Positions 32,712 through 41,461 are shown, counted from the first letter of the stretch. The stretch is DNA of 64,000 nucleotides from Streptomyces ortus (GCF_026341275.1 NZ_JAIFZO010000002.1:7780118-7844117), one strand, 5' to 3'. Translations and numbers: made by a program. Notes: a model not told the origin generated them from the sequence alone.

Positions 32712-33755
32712 ATGGAGGTCGTCGTGAACGCCGAAGGACTCGTCGAGGTCGTCCTGCCGGGCAAGGTGGAGCCGGAGGGCCTCCAGGTCAGGCGCGGAGC
32801 CGTCCCCGTCGCGGGCCCCGGTCAGGTCCTGGTGCGGATGGAGGCGACCGGCGTCTCCTTCGCCGAACAGCAGATGCGCCGGGGCCGCTACTTCGACCAG
32901 CCGCCGTTCCCCTTCGTGCCCGGCTACGACCTGGTCGGAACGGTGCTGACCACGGGTGAGGGTGTCGATCCGGGCCTGGTCGGCACCCGGGTGGCGGCCC
33001 TGCTGAAGGTCGGCGGCTGGTCCACCCACGTGCTCGTCGACGCGGCGGACGTCGTGGAGGTGCCCGACGGGATCGGCGCGGCCCAGGCGGAGACCCTGGT
33101 GGTCAACGGCATCACCGCCTGGCAGATGCTGCACCGCACGGCACGCGTCCGCGCGGGACGGACCGTCCTGGTCCTCGGCGCCAACGGCGGTGTCGGCTCG
33201 GTCCTCGTCCAGCTCGCCCGGGCCGCGGGCGTGAAGGTGATCGGCACGGCGTCCGCCCGCCACCACGAGACGCTCGTGGCGAAGGGAGTCGTACCCGTCG
33301 ACCACCGCACGGAGGACGTCGCCGCGCGCGTCCGCGAACTCGCCCCCGGCGGAGTGGACGCCGTCTTCGACCACGTCGGCGGCCGGGGCATCGTCGACTC
33401 CTGGCAACTCCTCGCGCCCGGCGGGACGCTCGTCGCCTACGGCACTGCCTCGACCCGGGACGACGAGGGTTCCAAGCAGTGGCCCGTGCTCAAACTGCTC
33501 GGCCGGGTGTGGCTGTGGAACGCGCTGCCCAACCGCCGCCGCGCCCACTTCTTCAATGTCTGGGCCGGCCGTGCCCTGGCCAGGAACCGGTTCCGCGCCC
33601 GGCTGCGCGCCGACCTCACCCAGGTCTTCGCGGCGTACCGGCGTGGCGAGGTCACGGCCCAGATCGCCGCCCAACTGCCGCTCGCCCGGGCCGCCGAGGC
33701 GCTGCGCCTGGCCGAATCGGGCACCGTCGCCGGCAAGGTCGTACTGAATCCGTAG
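32712..33755 (+). CDS. Medium-chain NAD(P)-dependent reductase (quinone oxidoreductase-like)
   Basis: MDR-superfamily enzyme of 347 residues. The GroES-like N-terminal domain lacks the Cys ligands of zinc alcohol dehydrogenases (GVSFAEQQMRRGRYFDQPPFP), placing it with zinc-independent quinone/enoyl reductases. The cofactor site is VLVLGANGGVGSVLVQLARA (about 156-175). DAVFDHVGGRGIVDSW and GGTLVAYGTAS follow the usual layout. The likely reaction is NADPH-dependent reduction of a quinone or enone, possibly in detoxification. The ATG at 32712 is the first reasonable start. The divergent TetR gene is the presumed regulator. Confidence 0.88.
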   Translation: MEVVVNAEGLVEVVLPGKVEPEGLQVRRGAVPVAGPGQVLVRMEATGVSFAEQQMRRGRYFDQPPFPFVPGYDLVGTVLTTGEGVDPGLVGTRVAALLKVGGWSTHVLVDAADVVEVPDGIGAAQAETLVVNGITAWQMLHRTARVRAGRTVLVLGANGGVGSVLVQLARAAGVKVIGTASARHHETLVAKGVVPVDHRTEDVAARVRELAPGGVDAVFDHVGGRGIVDSWQLLAPGGTLVAYGTASTRDDEGSKQWPVLKLLGRVWLWNALPNRRRAHFFNVWAGRALARNRFRARLRADLTQVFAAYRRGEVTAQIAAQLPLARAAEALRLAESGTVAGKVVLNP

Positions 33756-33768
33756 GGCGACAGGCCCC

Positions 33769-33787
33769 GGGGCAGGGTCGTTGCCCC
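33769..33787. terminator. Short hairpin after the reductase gene
   Basis: GGGGCA-7-TGCCCC forms a 6-bp stem 14 bases after the stop at 33755. It may end the reductase transcript ahead of the Arg/Ser-repeat gene. The stem is short, so the call is tentative. Confidence 0.35.
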
Positions 33788-33892
33788 GACAGGCACCAGG
33801 GGTGCCCTCGCGGCTCTGGGGCCCCGCGAAGAGGAATGAGACCCTCAGGTGAACTAGGACCGATCGGTTGTTGAACACCCCGGGAGCGGCGA

Positions 33893-35497
33893 GTGCAGGC
33901 GCGTGAAGAGCCGGACAAGGCTGGACGGACACCTCTGGCGAGGCCGCCGCGCGACAACGCGGGGCGCACCGCCGACACCTCGGGGGGATCGGGCGGCAAC
34001 GGTTCACCGCGGGCGGCGTCGGTCCTGAATCTGCAGCGCCTCGCGGGCAACGCGGCCGTCAGCCGCGCGCTCTCCGGGCAGGGCCCGCAGTCCACCGTGT
34101 CCGTGCAGCGCAGCGGTCTGCCGCCGGGTAGGGGCACCTACGGCTACCGGAACAACGAACGCCTGGACCTGGAGGACGAGTTCGGGTCGTCGATCGACGG
34201 CAACCGCACGCACCAGTCCGAGCACGCCATCGGGTTCAACTCCGCGAGCCGGCAGAGCGGTCAGCGCCGACGCACCGCGGGGCCGGCCGGGCAGCAGATC
34301 AGGGCACACGAGAACGAGTTGCCCGCCTACTACGAGACCCACCGTGCCCACCGTGAGCACGACGGCACCGGGACGAGCAGCAGGGTCGGCCGCACCGGGC
34401 TGAACTCCCGCCAGTACCGCGACGCGCAGGAGGACGCCCTGCGGCGCGACGACCCCTTCGGGGCGTACGCCATCAACCAGGCGGGCTACGACATCCCCTC
34501 CTTCCACAGCGCGACGAACACGACGGCGGGCCGTCAGTCCGACCGCAGCTTCGAGACGATGGTCCACAGCAACCCGCGCATCCCGTACTACACGGGCCCC
34601 GGCCAGCGGCAGCGCACCCGCCGCATGATCCCGCAGGAGCAGGCCGACCTCGCCGGCATGCGGGACACCCTGCGCAGCCGGCGCTATCCGGACGCGCAGC
34701 GGCAGGACGAGCTCATGCGGCAGTACGGGGCGCGCACTCCCCAGCTGCGTTCGTACGGCGCGTCCGACGGTCAGTCCCTCAGCCACTACCCCGACCTGGC
34801 CGACAGCGACCGCAGCCACAGCCCGCGGGAGCTCGACACTTCCTACCGCGACCGCAGCAGGGCTCGCAGCCGCGCCCGCAGCCGTGCCCGTTCGGTCGCG
34901 CCGGACACGGAGAGCATGTACGGCGGCGCGAGCACGTTCGGCGACGAGGACGGTGACCGTGCCCGGTCCCGCAGCCGCGCTCGCAGCCGGGGCCGTAGCC
35001 GTGCCCGTTCGGTCGCGCCGGACCTGGAGGGCATGTACGAGTACGGCGGCGCGAGCACGTTCGGCGACGACGACGGTGACCGTGCCCGGTCCCGCAGCCG
35101 CGCTCGCAGCCGCGCCCGCAGCCATGTCCGTACGCGCAGCACGGCCCGCCCGGACGTCGACGGTTTCTTCTCGTACGGCGGCGGCGACCCCTTCGACGAC
35201 GGCCGTGGCCGCGGGCGGAGCCGCAGCCGGGTGGCCGCCCGGAGCGACACCTACGACGTCGACGACTACCCCGGAAGCAGCTCGCAGTACCAGGCCGGCA
35301 CCTACCGGGCGCAGAGCCGTGCCGCCGGGCAGCGCTCCCGGGCGCAGAGCCGCGCGCGGAGCGTGAGCCGTTACGACGCCGGGGCCGAGACCGACGACGA
35401 CTACATGGTGAGCAGCCAGGCCGCCCCGTCCCGCGCCCGCAGCAGGGGCCGGCGGCGGCGCCGCGTCATAGAGTCCTCGTCCGAGGACGGCTGGTGA
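33893..35497 (+). CDS. Arg/Ser-repeat protein with LQRLAGNAAV N-terminal motif, possible contractile-injection-system cargo
   Basis: Protein of 534 residues, mostly low complexity, no signal peptide. The N-terminus (MQAREEPDKAG, then LNLQRLAGNAAVSRAL at 45-60 and VQRS at about 71) matches the pattern I know from actinobacterial DUF4157-type and other proteins associated with extracellular contractile injection systems. Residues about 80-270 form a more ordered part with many His, Tyr and Arg (HQSEHAIGFNSASRQ, LPAYYETHRAHREHDGTGTS), which I cannot name. From about 320 on there are repeats of RSRARSRARSRARSVAPD-type Arg/Ser runs alternating with acidic MYGGASTFGDEDGD blocks, like eukaryotic SR domains. 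No sheath or tube genes lie in the window. Effector status is inference. Confidence 0.7.
   Translation: MQAREEPDKAGRTPLARPPRDNAGRTADTSGGSGGNGSPRAASVLNLQRLAGNAAVSRALSGQGPQSTVSVQRSGLPPGRGTYGYRNNERLDLEDEFGSSIDGNRTHQSEHAIGFNSASRQSGQRRRTAGPAGQQIRAHENELPAYYETHRAHREHDGTGTSSRVGRTGLNSRQYRDAQEDALRRDDPFGAYAINQAGYDIPSFHSATNTTAGRQSDRSFETMVHSNPRIPYYTGPGQRQRTRRMIPQEQADLAGMRDTLRSRRYPDAQRQDELMRQYGARTPQLRSYGASDGQSLSHYPDLADSDRSHSPRELDTSYRDRSRARSRARSRARSVAPDTESMYGGASTFGDEDGDRARSRSRARSRGRSRARSVAPDLEGMYEYGGASTFGDDDGDRARSRSRARSRARSHVRTRSTARPDVDGFFSYGGGDPFDDGRGRGRSRSRVAARSDTYDVDDYPGSSSQYQAGTYRAQSRAAGQRSRAQSRARSVSRYDAGAETDDDYMVSSQAAPSRARSRGRRRRRVIESSSEDGW
34857..35130 (+). repeat. Tandem 117/123-bp repeat encoding Arg/Ser and acidic blocks
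   Basis: The unit gccgtgcccgttcggtcgcg recurs at 34881 and 34998 (period 117), and the following block ggcgacgaggacggtgaccg recurs with a period near 123 because the second copy has two extra codons. About 2.3 copies are present, highly similar at the DNA level, so the duplication is recent. All lengths are multiples of three. Confidence 0.85.
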
Positions 35498-35535
35498 CGG
35501 CAGCAGGACGCTGAAGGCCGACCGCAGCCCGTCGA

Positions 35536-35580
35536 CGACCGGCCCGGACCTCCCTCCACGAGGGTGATCCGGGCCGGTCG
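35536..35580. terminator. Perfect 13-bp hairpin between convergent genes
   Basis: CGACCGGCCCGGA (35536-35548) pairs exactly with TCCGGGCCGGTCG (35568-35580), with a further CCTC/GAGG pairing in the loop. It lies between the stop of the Arg/Ser-repeat gene (35497) and the stop of the AI-2E permease gene (35597) and can terminate both. Confidence 0.85.
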
Positions 35581-35596
35581 CGCGCGTCGGTGGCCC

Positions 35597-36712
35597 TCAG
35601 GAGGGGACGGCGCCGTCGGTACGCGGCTCTCCGGCGTCCTGTTCCCCCGGCGGCTCGGTGAGCTGCTCGCGCAGGTAGTTCCAGAACACGGCGACCACCG
35701 CGGCGACCGGAACGGCCAGCAGACTGCCCACCACGCCCGCCAGACTGCCCCCGAGCGTCACCGCGAGCAGGACCACCGCCGCGTGCAGTCCGAGCCCGCG
35801 GCCCTGGATGATGGGCTGGAAGACGTTGCCCTCCAACTGCTGCACGACGAGGATGATCGCCAGCACGATCAGCGCGTCCGTCAGACCGTTGGACACCAGG
35901 GCGATGAGCACGGCGACGAAGCCGGCGAACATGGCGCCCACGATCGGCACGAACGCCGAGACGAAGGTCAGCACCGAGAGCGGAAGCACCAGCGGGACGT
36001 CCACGATCCACAGGCCGATGCCGATGAAGACGGCGTCGAGCAGTCCCACGGCCGCCTGCAGACGGACGAACGACCCGAGCGTGTCCCAGCTGCGGGCCGC
36101 CACGGTCGGGACGTCGGTGGCGAGCCGGCCGGGGAGCTGCCGGCCGAGCCAGGGCAGGAACCGGGGGCCGTCCTTGAGGAAGAAGAACATCAGGAAGACC
36201 GCCAGGACGACGGTGACCACACCGTCGACCACGGTGGACACGCCCGTCACGAAGGTGCCGACCATGTTCCCGGCGCTCTCGCGGACGCGTTTCACCGCGT
36301 CGTCCACGGCACCCGAGATCTCGGCCTCGCCGATGTTCAGCGGCGGCCCGGCGGCCCAGTCCCGCACCTTGTGCAGGCCGTCCACCACCCCGTCGGTCAA
36401 CTCGCCCGACTGGGAGGCCACCGGGACCACGATCAGTGCCACCACGGCCGCGGCCAGGAGCAGGAACAGCACGGTCACCGCGGAGGCGGCCAGTGCGGGC
36501 CGCCACCCGTGCCGGCGCAGGAAGCGGGCCACGGGCCAGGTCAGTGTGGTGAAGAGCAGGCCCACTATGAGTGGCCACACCACGGACCACATCCGGCCCA
36601 GGAGCCAGAGAGCCACCGCGGTCATCACCAGGACCAGCAGCAGCTCGACGGAAATACGCGCCGATGCGCGCAGCGCGGCGCGGGATCTGGCGGAACTCAG
36701 CGAGGCAGACAT
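35597..36712 (-). CDS. AI-2E family transporter (TqsA/YdiK-like permease)
   Basis: Polytopic membrane protein of 371 residues with about seven to eight helices (SVELLLVLVMTAVALWLLG; WPLIVGLLFTTLTWPVARFL; VVDGVVTVVLAVFLMFFFLK; and later ones). The family marks are SFVRLQAAVGLLDAVFIGIG, then LVLPLSVLTFVSAFVPIVGA and VVQQLEGNVFQPIIQGRGLGLHA. Members export small molecules or act in ion antiport; the AI-2 name is historical and does not establish the substrate. The C-terminus is acidic and polar. It is followed on the far side by the terminator shared with the Arg/Ser-repeat gene. Confidence 0.92.
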   Translation of the reverse strand: MSASLSSARSRAALRASARISVELLLVLVMTAVALWLLGRMWSVVWPLIVGLLFTTLTWPVARFLRRHGWRPALAASAVTVLFLLLAAAVVALIVVPVASQSGELTDGVVDGLHKVRDWAAGPPLNIGEAEISGAVDDAVKRVRESAGNMVGTFVTGVSTVVDGVVTVVLAVFLMFFFLKDGPRFLPWLGRQLPGRLATDVPTVAARSWDTLGSFVRLQAAVGLLDAVFIGIGLWIVDVPLVLPLSVLTFVSAFVPIVGAMFAGFVAVLIALVSNGLTDALIVLAIILVVQQLEGNVFQPIIQGRGLGLHAAVVLLAVTLGGSLAGVVGSLLAVPVAAVVAVFWNYLREQLTEPPGEQDAGEPRTDGAVPS

Positions 36713-36761
36713 GCGAGCACCTTATGGGCAGGCCACCGCGCATCCGCGGAGCCCCGCCAAC

Positions 36762-36795
36762 GCGGCGGCGTCCAGGGTGTGTTGGACGCCGCCGC
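36762..36795. terminator. Perfect 12-bp hairpin after the rhamnosidase gene
   Basis: GCGGCGGCGTCC (36762-36773) pairs with GGACGCCGCCGC (36784-36795) around a 10-base loop. It sits 13 bases beyond the rhamnosidase stop, on the way to the permease gene in the same direction, and should separate the two transcripts. Confidence 0.8.
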
Positions 36796-36807
36796 GGGAC
36801 CGCCGCG

Positions 36808-39800
36808 CTACGCGCTGAAGCGGTGGGTGCCGGAACCGACCCGGTACACCGCGCACCCGTCCTCACGGCGCAGGAACGTCGCGGCGGTGTGGGTGACCTC
36901 GTCCGGAGCGTCCGTCGGGATCCACACCTCGGCGGTGGTGTTGGGCGGCACGGAGCACGTCAGGGTGAACGTGCCGGACCGCTGCCGCCACTGCGTGGAG
37001 ACGGGCCCGCGGACCGAGGCGAACGTGGCGCGGGCGGAGGTGACACCCCCGCCCGGCCGCGGCCGGACGACGATCTCGCGGTAGCCGGGCCGGCCCGCCG
37101 CGATACCGGCGATGTTCGTGTACATCCACTCGCCCACCGACCCGTAGGCGTAGTGGTTGAAGGAGTTCATGCCCGGGTCCTCGAAGCTGCCGTCGGGCCG
37201 GATGGAGTCCCAGTGCTCCCACATCGTGGTGGAGCCCTTGTCGATCTGATAGCCCCAGCTGGGATAGGAGCGCTGGGCGAGCAGCCGGTGGGCGACCTCG
37301 GTGTGCCCGGTCTCGGTCAGCACGGGCAGCAGCCGGGGCGTACCGAGGAAGCCCGTCGACAGATGCCAGTCCCTTGCCTCGATCAGCGCGACGAGCCGGT
37401 CGGCCGCCGCCGCCCGCAGCCCGTCCGGCAGCAGGTCCATCGACAGGGCGAGCACGTACGCCGTCTGTGTGTCGCCCTTCACCCGGCCCTCGGCGGTGAC
37501 ATAGGCCTTCTGGAACGCGGCCCGTACGCGCCCGAAGAGATCGGCGTAGGGGGCGGGATCCTTGCCGAGTTCCTTGGCCGTACGGGCCGCGAGGTCGGCG
37601 CTGTGGGCGAAGTAGGCGGTGGCGATGACGTCCCTGGGCGTCTCGTCCTCGACGTTCAGCCAGTCGCCGTACCCGGCGTCCGGCCGCAGCAGCCCGCTGC
37701 TGTTCTTCTCCAGGTACGTCAGCCAGGCCTGTACGGAGGACCAGGCGTCCGCCAGGACCTGCCGGTCGCCGTACGCCTGGTACAGCGCCCAGGGGACCGT
37801 GACGCCCGCGTCGCCCCAGCCCGCCACCCCGTTGCCGACCGTGCCCACCATGGGTGCCACGTCGGTGAAGGCGCCCTCCGCGGTCTGCCCGTCGCGCAGG
37901 TCGACCAGCCACTTGGTGAGGAACCGGGCGGACTCCATCGTGTAGGCGGCCGTCGGCGCGAAGACGTTGATGTCGCCCGTCCAGCCCAGGCGTTCGTCAC
38001 GCGCGGGCGTGTCCGTCGGGACGGAGAGGAAGTTGCCGCGCTGCCCCCAGGTGATGTTGCTGTGCAGGGTGTTGAGCATCGGGACGTCGGTCTCGAAGTC
38101 GAAGGTGAAGGGCGCGGAGGTGTGCATCACCCGACCGGTGAGGTCTCCCGCCGTGGGAGTGCCCGGATACCCGGTCACCTCGACATAGCGGAACCCGTGG
38201 AAGGTGAACCGCGGCTCGTACGTCTCCCGCCCACCGCCCTTGAGCGTGTACGTGTCGGTCGCCGCGGCGGTCCGCAGGTTCGCGGTGTACAGGGTGCCGT
38301 CCGCGTTGAGCACCTCGGCATGCCTGAGCCGGACGGTCGTGCCCGCCGCTCCCGAGACCCGCAGCCGTACCGAACCCACCATGTTCTGGCCCAGGTCGAA
38401 GACGTACACACCCGGCTTGGGCCGGGTCACCTTCCGGACCGGCAGCTCCTTGGCCACCCGGACCGCGCCGTCCACCTGTGCCTCGATCCGAGGGGGAACG
38501 GCGTCCGCCGCGGTACGCACCGCGTCCAGCCAGGCCCCGTCGTCGAAGCCGGGCGAGGTCCAGCCGGCGGTCTCCTTGCGCGCGTCGTACGTCTCGCCGC
38601 TCAGCAGGTCGGCGGAGACGATCGGCCCGGACGCGGCCCGCCAGTCGCTGTCCGAGACGACGCTCTCGCGTGTCCCGTCGGTGTACTCGACCTCCAACTG
38701 GGCCAGCAGCGCCGGGCGTTCGCCGTACTGGTGCGGCCCGAACATACCGACGTTGCCCGCGTACCAGCCCGGTGCCACCCACGCGCCGATGGCGTTGGCC
38801 CCGGACCGTACGAGCGAGGTGACGTCGTAGGTCTGGTAGTGGACGCGCTCGCGGTAGTCGGTCCAGCCCGGCGCGAGCTGGTCGCGGCCCACGCGGCGGC
38901 CGTTGAGGTGGGCTTCGTAGACGCCGAGGGCCGTGGCGTACAGCCGGGCGCGCGCCACCTTCTTGCGCGGGAGCCGGAACTCGTGCCGCAGCTGGTTGGC
39001 CGCGTACGAGGCGGGGACGACCTTCCCCCACGGCCCGGCTCCCCACGCCGCCGCCTCCTTCGCCGCCGGCCAGGCGCCGTCGTCGAAGTCGGTGCCGCGC
39101 CAGCCTGCGGCGGGCTCCTTGTCGGTCGATCTCCAGGCGTCGTCGGTGACGATCCGCCGCTCTCCGGAGGCCGTGTGCAGGGTGAGGGTGGCGATCAGCC
39201 CAGCGGGCCCCTCGGACGCGTTGGTGGCCGAGACCGCGAGGACGTTCTTCCCCGTACGCAGCTGGGCGAGGACCTCGACGACGGCGGGGCGGCGCCAGCC
39301 GTCCTGGTCCGTCTCCAGATCGGTGCGGGCCACCTCGGTGCCGTTGACGGAGACGGTGTACACGTTGTCCGCGCTGATGGCCAGCGTCGCCGCCGTGACC
39401 GCGTCGGGCAGATCGAGGGTGCGGCGGAACCAACGGGTCACCGCCGGGACGCTGTTGGCCGGGTCGCCCTCGGGGAACCAGATCCAGGAGCCGCCTTCGA
39501 GCGTCGGCGCGTCGGTGAGGACCGGGGGAGCGGAGACCCACTTCGCGGACCACTGCGCGGCGTCCAGGAGTCCGGTCTCCCACCACGACGGCTCGCTCCA
39601 GTCCGAGGCGCCGCCGTCGGCGTCCCACACGCGCACCGACCAGTAGTACCGGGTGCGCGGCTTGAGCGGCGGGCCCGCGTACGGGACGAGGACGGACTCC
39701 TCGGACACGACCTTTCCGCTGTCCCAGACATCCGGCTCCGGCAGCCGCGCGGCACTGGAGGCCACGCGTATCCGGTAGCCGCTCTGCCGCGCGCCCGGCT

Positions 39801-40032
39801 TGTCCGAGGCCATCGGCCAGCTCAGCCGGGGGTGTGGGGCGTCGATGCCGAGGGGGTGTCGTACGTACTCGACGGTCGGCGCGGTGACGCGCAGGGCGCT
39901 GCGACGGGCGCCTGCCCCGGCCGGTGCGGTCGCGGAGGCGGGGGCGGCAAGGGCGGATCCGGTGCCGACGGCGTTCGCCGTGACGGCCATCGCCGCCGCC
40001 GTACCCGCCAGGATGTTCCTCCTGCTGATCAC
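36808..40032 (-). CDS. Secreted GH78 alpha-L-rhamnosidase
   Basis: Exported glycoside hydrolase of 1074 residues, close to the family norm. The N-terminus MISRRNILAGTAAAMAVTA is a Tat signal. Domain order: Ig-like domain with HPRLSWPMASDKPGARQSGY (about 65-170), beta-sandwich domains (about 185-500), the concanavalin-like Bac_rhamnosid domain, then the (alpha/alpha)6 catalytic barrel. In the barrel, PTDTPARDERLGWTGD (about residue 676) carries the general-acid region and TTMWEHWDS (about 937) the second catalytic Glu. It releases terminal L-rhamnose from plant glycosides or pectin side chains. Two LacI-type palindromes upstream suggest rhamnose-responsive repression; no LacI gene is in the window. 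Confidence 0.95.
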   Translation of the reverse strand: MISRRNILAGTAAAMAVTANAVGTGSALAAPASATAPAGAGARRSALRVTAPTVEYVRHPLGIDAPHPRLSWPMASDKPGARQSGYRIRVASSAARLPEPDVWDSGKVVSEESVLVPYAGPPLKPRTRYYWSVRVWDADGGASDWSEPSWWETGLLDAAQWSAKWVSAPPVLTDAPTLEGGSWIWFPEGDPANSVPAVTRWFRRTLDLPDAVTAATLAISADNVYTVSVNGTEVARTDLETDQDGWRRPAVVEVLAQLRTGKNVLAVSATNASEGPAGLIATLTLHTASGERRIVTDDAWRSTDKEPAAGWRGTDFDDGAWPAAKEAAAWGAGPWGKVVPASYAANQLRHEFRLPRKKVARARLYATALGVYEAHLNGRRVGRDQLAPGWTDYRERVHYQTYDVTSLVRSGANAIGAWVAPGWYAGNVGMFGPHQYGERPALLAQLEVEYTDGTRESVVSDSDWRAASGPIVSADLLSGETYDARKETAGWTSPGFDDGAWLDAVRTAADAVPPRIEAQVDGAVRVAKELPVRKVTRPKPGVYVFDLGQNMVGSVRLRVSGAAGTTVRLRHAEVLNADGTLYTANLRTAAATDTYTLKGGGRETYEPRFTFHGFRYVEVTGYPGTPTAGDLTGRVMHTSAPFTFDFETDVPMLNTLHSNITWGQRGNFLSVPTDTPARDERLGWTGDINVFAPTAAYTMESARFLTKWLVDLRDGQTAEGAFTDVAPMVGTVGNGVAGWGDAGVTVPWALYQAYGDRQVLADAWSSVQAWLTYLEKNSSGLLRPDAGYGDWLNVEDETPRDVIATAYFAHSADLAARTAKELGKDPAPYADLFGRVRAAFQKAYVTAEGRVKGDTQTAYVLALSMDLLPDGLRAAAADRLVALIEARDWHLSTGFLGTPRLLPVLTETGHTEVAHRLLAQRSYPSWGYQIDKGSTTMWEHWDSIRPDGSFEDPGMNSFNHYAYGSVGEWMYTNIAGIAAGRPGYREIVVRPRPGGGVTSARATFASVRGPVSTQWRQRSGTFTLTCSVPPNTTAEVWIPTDAPDEVTHTAATFLRREDGCAVYRVGSGTHRFSA

Positions 40033-40062
40033 TGAGACTCCTCAGGCAGTAAGGACGTAGGG

Positions 40063-40076
40063 GTGAATCGATTCAC
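40063..40076. promoter_or_regulatory. LacI-type operator palindrome upstream of the rhamnosidase
   Basis: GTGAATCGATTCAC is a perfect 14-bp palindrome centred on CG, 31 bases before the rhamnosidase start. Central CG with A/T-rich flanks is the usual LacI-family operator form for sugar-hydrolase genes. It overlaps where the transcript start or leader would be. Confidence 0.65.
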
Positions 40077-40192
40077 TGCGGGTGAACGTAGGGGCGGGCG
40101 GGGCGAGGGTCAATGAGTGTGCAGCACATTCTTGACGGGACGTCGGATGCGGTCGTTGCTGGAGTGACCCTTGATCGGCCCGGGGCGCCGAG

Positions 40193-40210
40193 GATTGAAC
40201 GGTTTCAATC
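40193..40210. promoter_or_regulatory. Second LacI-type operator, 130 bp upstream of the first
   Basis: GATTGAACGGTTTCAATC has 7-bp arms (GATTGAA/TTCAATC) around CGGT and resembles the first palindrome (GTGAATCGATTCAC). Two operators about 130 bp apart would allow looping by a LacI tetramer. The distant site lies nearer the stop of the P-loop kinase gene at 40260 than to its own target. Confidence 0.55.
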
Positions 40211-40259
40211 GGTCGCGCCCGAGGCTGTTCCGCCGCTCCGGTCGGTGGGGAGGGGCGGT

Positions 40260-40781
40260 TCAGGCCACGGACGTCAGCCAGGCGGCCGTGTCGCCGGGGC
40301 GGGAGAACCGGAGCGTGTCGAGGGGCGCGAACCGCGGATCACGAGTCCGGCGCTCGATCTCCCGGCGCCGGCCCGCGTGTTGGGACCAGGCCCACCAGAC
40401 CGGGTGCTCCCTGCTCAGCCAGCCCGCCCAGGTCTCCCGGTTGCCGCCGAAGATGCTCTCGCGGGTGACGGTGCGCCTGACGGAGCGGCGCAGGACCCGG
40501 GGCATGACCACGCGCTTGCCGTAGTCGAGCCACAGGACGGTGTCCGCGCGCTCCCAGAGCAGATCGCGGACTTCCGGATATCCGAGCGAGTCGACGATCC
40601 AGCGAGGTTCGGACGTGAGGCGTTCGACGTCTTCGACCAAGGTGTCGTTGGCAGCCCAGCCGGGACCGGCGAAATACAGCGCGTCCATCTCGTAGTAGGG
40701 CAGCTCCAGGCGCTCGCCCACCGCCCGGGCGAGCGTGGACTTACCCGCACCCGTGACACCCACCACCAAGATCCGCTGCAC
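40260..40781 (-). CDS. P-loop kinase-like protein (adenylate kinase / topology modulation type)
   Basis: Small P-loop NTPase of 173 residues. The Walker A motif RILVVGVTGAGKSTLARAVG starts at residue 3; the LPYYEMDALYFAGPGW segment follows, and a LID-like Arg-rich section (RRSVRRTVTRESIFGGNRETW) lies about 97-117. FlaR/topology-modulation and shikimate-kinase-like proteins share this layout. It probably phosphorylates a small molecule or nucleotide; the substrate is unknown. The stop lies in the region of the second rhamnosidase operator. Operon partners are absent. Confidence 0.85.
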   Translation of the reverse strand: MQRILVVGVTGAGKSTLARAVGERLELPYYEMDALYFAGPGWAANDTLVEDVERLTSEPRWIVDSLGYPEVRDLLWERADTVLWLDYGKRVVMPRVLRRSVRRTVTRESIFGGNRETWAGWLSREHPVWWAWSQHAGRRREIERRTRDPRFAPLDTLRFSRPGDTAAWLTSVA

Positions 40782-41164
40782 GGGCGCAGCCTATAGCGGG
40801 GCCGGATTCCGGCCGGACCGGGGTCCTGCGGGCGGGGATCGCCGGCTTGCGCACCGCGGCGGACCTGCCGGCGGGGCACCCGGCCTGCCGCGTATGCCGG
40901 GGCCGGATCTGCTGGAACGCGGGTGTGAAGGGCCCGGTCCGTTGGTGGGCCGCGGGTGGCTGCGAACCACCCCGTGCCTCCGCCGCGGGCAGTTGTCCAG
41001 GACGCGGATCGCCCATCCAAACCACTCCGCGTACCGCGCCCTTTCGTTCTCCGGGCGCCGATAGGATCTAATGGGCAGTAGCGCGCGAGGTAGCAGGTAC
41101 CGATGCTCATCGGTCGACAGCTCCGCCTCTGATCCGCGCGACTCCCGACTCCGGATGGTTTTGG
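40782..41164. other. 383-bp gap without a supportable gene
   Basis: The stretch separates the kinase gene start (40781) from the small gene at 41165. Short open frames exist in both strands, including one Cys-rich frame at 40847-41071, but none has a credible ribosome-binding site or recognisable sequence. The right half (around 41060-41160) is the likely promoter region of the following small gene. No hairpin or repeat stood out. Confidence 0.6.
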
Positions 41165-41365
41165 ATGCCTGCCTCTTCGCATCGCGACCCTGCACGTCCC
41201 GTTCAGGACGCGGCGGCTTCGTCTGCCGTGCCCCAGCACCACGGTCTTTTCCTCCAGCCGCAGTACACCATCGAGCTGCCGGAACTGGACGAGGACGAGG
41301 ACACCTTCTCGCCGCCTCCGCCCCCGCTGGCCCAGCGGCGACGGGGGGCACCGCGGGCCCGCTGA
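41165..41365 (+). CDS. Possible small acidic/Pro-rich protein, unknown
   Basis: Open frame of 66 residues. It contains LFLQPQYTIELPELDEDEDT, an amphipathic then acidic run, followed by FSPPPPPLAQRRRG. The alternation of hydrophobic, acidic, Pro and basic blocks looks less random than typical shadow frames. The ATG at 41165 has only a weak purine-rich sequence ahead. It could be a small regulatory protein or part of a decayed larger gene. I do not recognise a family. Confidence 0.35.
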   Translation: MPASSHRDPARPVQDAAASSAVPQHHGLFLQPQYTIELPELDEDEDTFSPPPPPLAQRRRGAPRAR

Positions 41366-41461
41366 CGCTCCCGCCGCCCGTCCCGCCGCGCGCCGTGACC
41401 GGCGACGCGCGTGCCCGGACCGGGCGGCCTCGACCTGAGGGGGAGAGACACCCTGGATCCC

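Noticed and set aside
34004..35125. Minus-strand frame across the Arg/Ser-repeat gene
   Set aside because: The repeat is open in several frames because its period is a multiple of three; only the plus frame has the N-terminal LQRLAGNAAV motif and a reasonable start.
34857..35130. Regular repeats considered as a CRISPR array
   Set aside because: The repeats are continuous coding units in one frame with no unique spacers.
36571..40035. 1154-residue open frame on the plus strand opposite the rhamnosidase
   Set aside because: Gly/Arg/Val-rich antisense shadow of a strongly coding GC-rich gene; no recognisable motifs.
40847..41071. Short Cys-containing open frame (ACRVCRGRICWN) considered as a metal-binding peptide
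   Set aside because: No ribosome-binding site, no conserved neighbour, and composition equal to other shadow frames.
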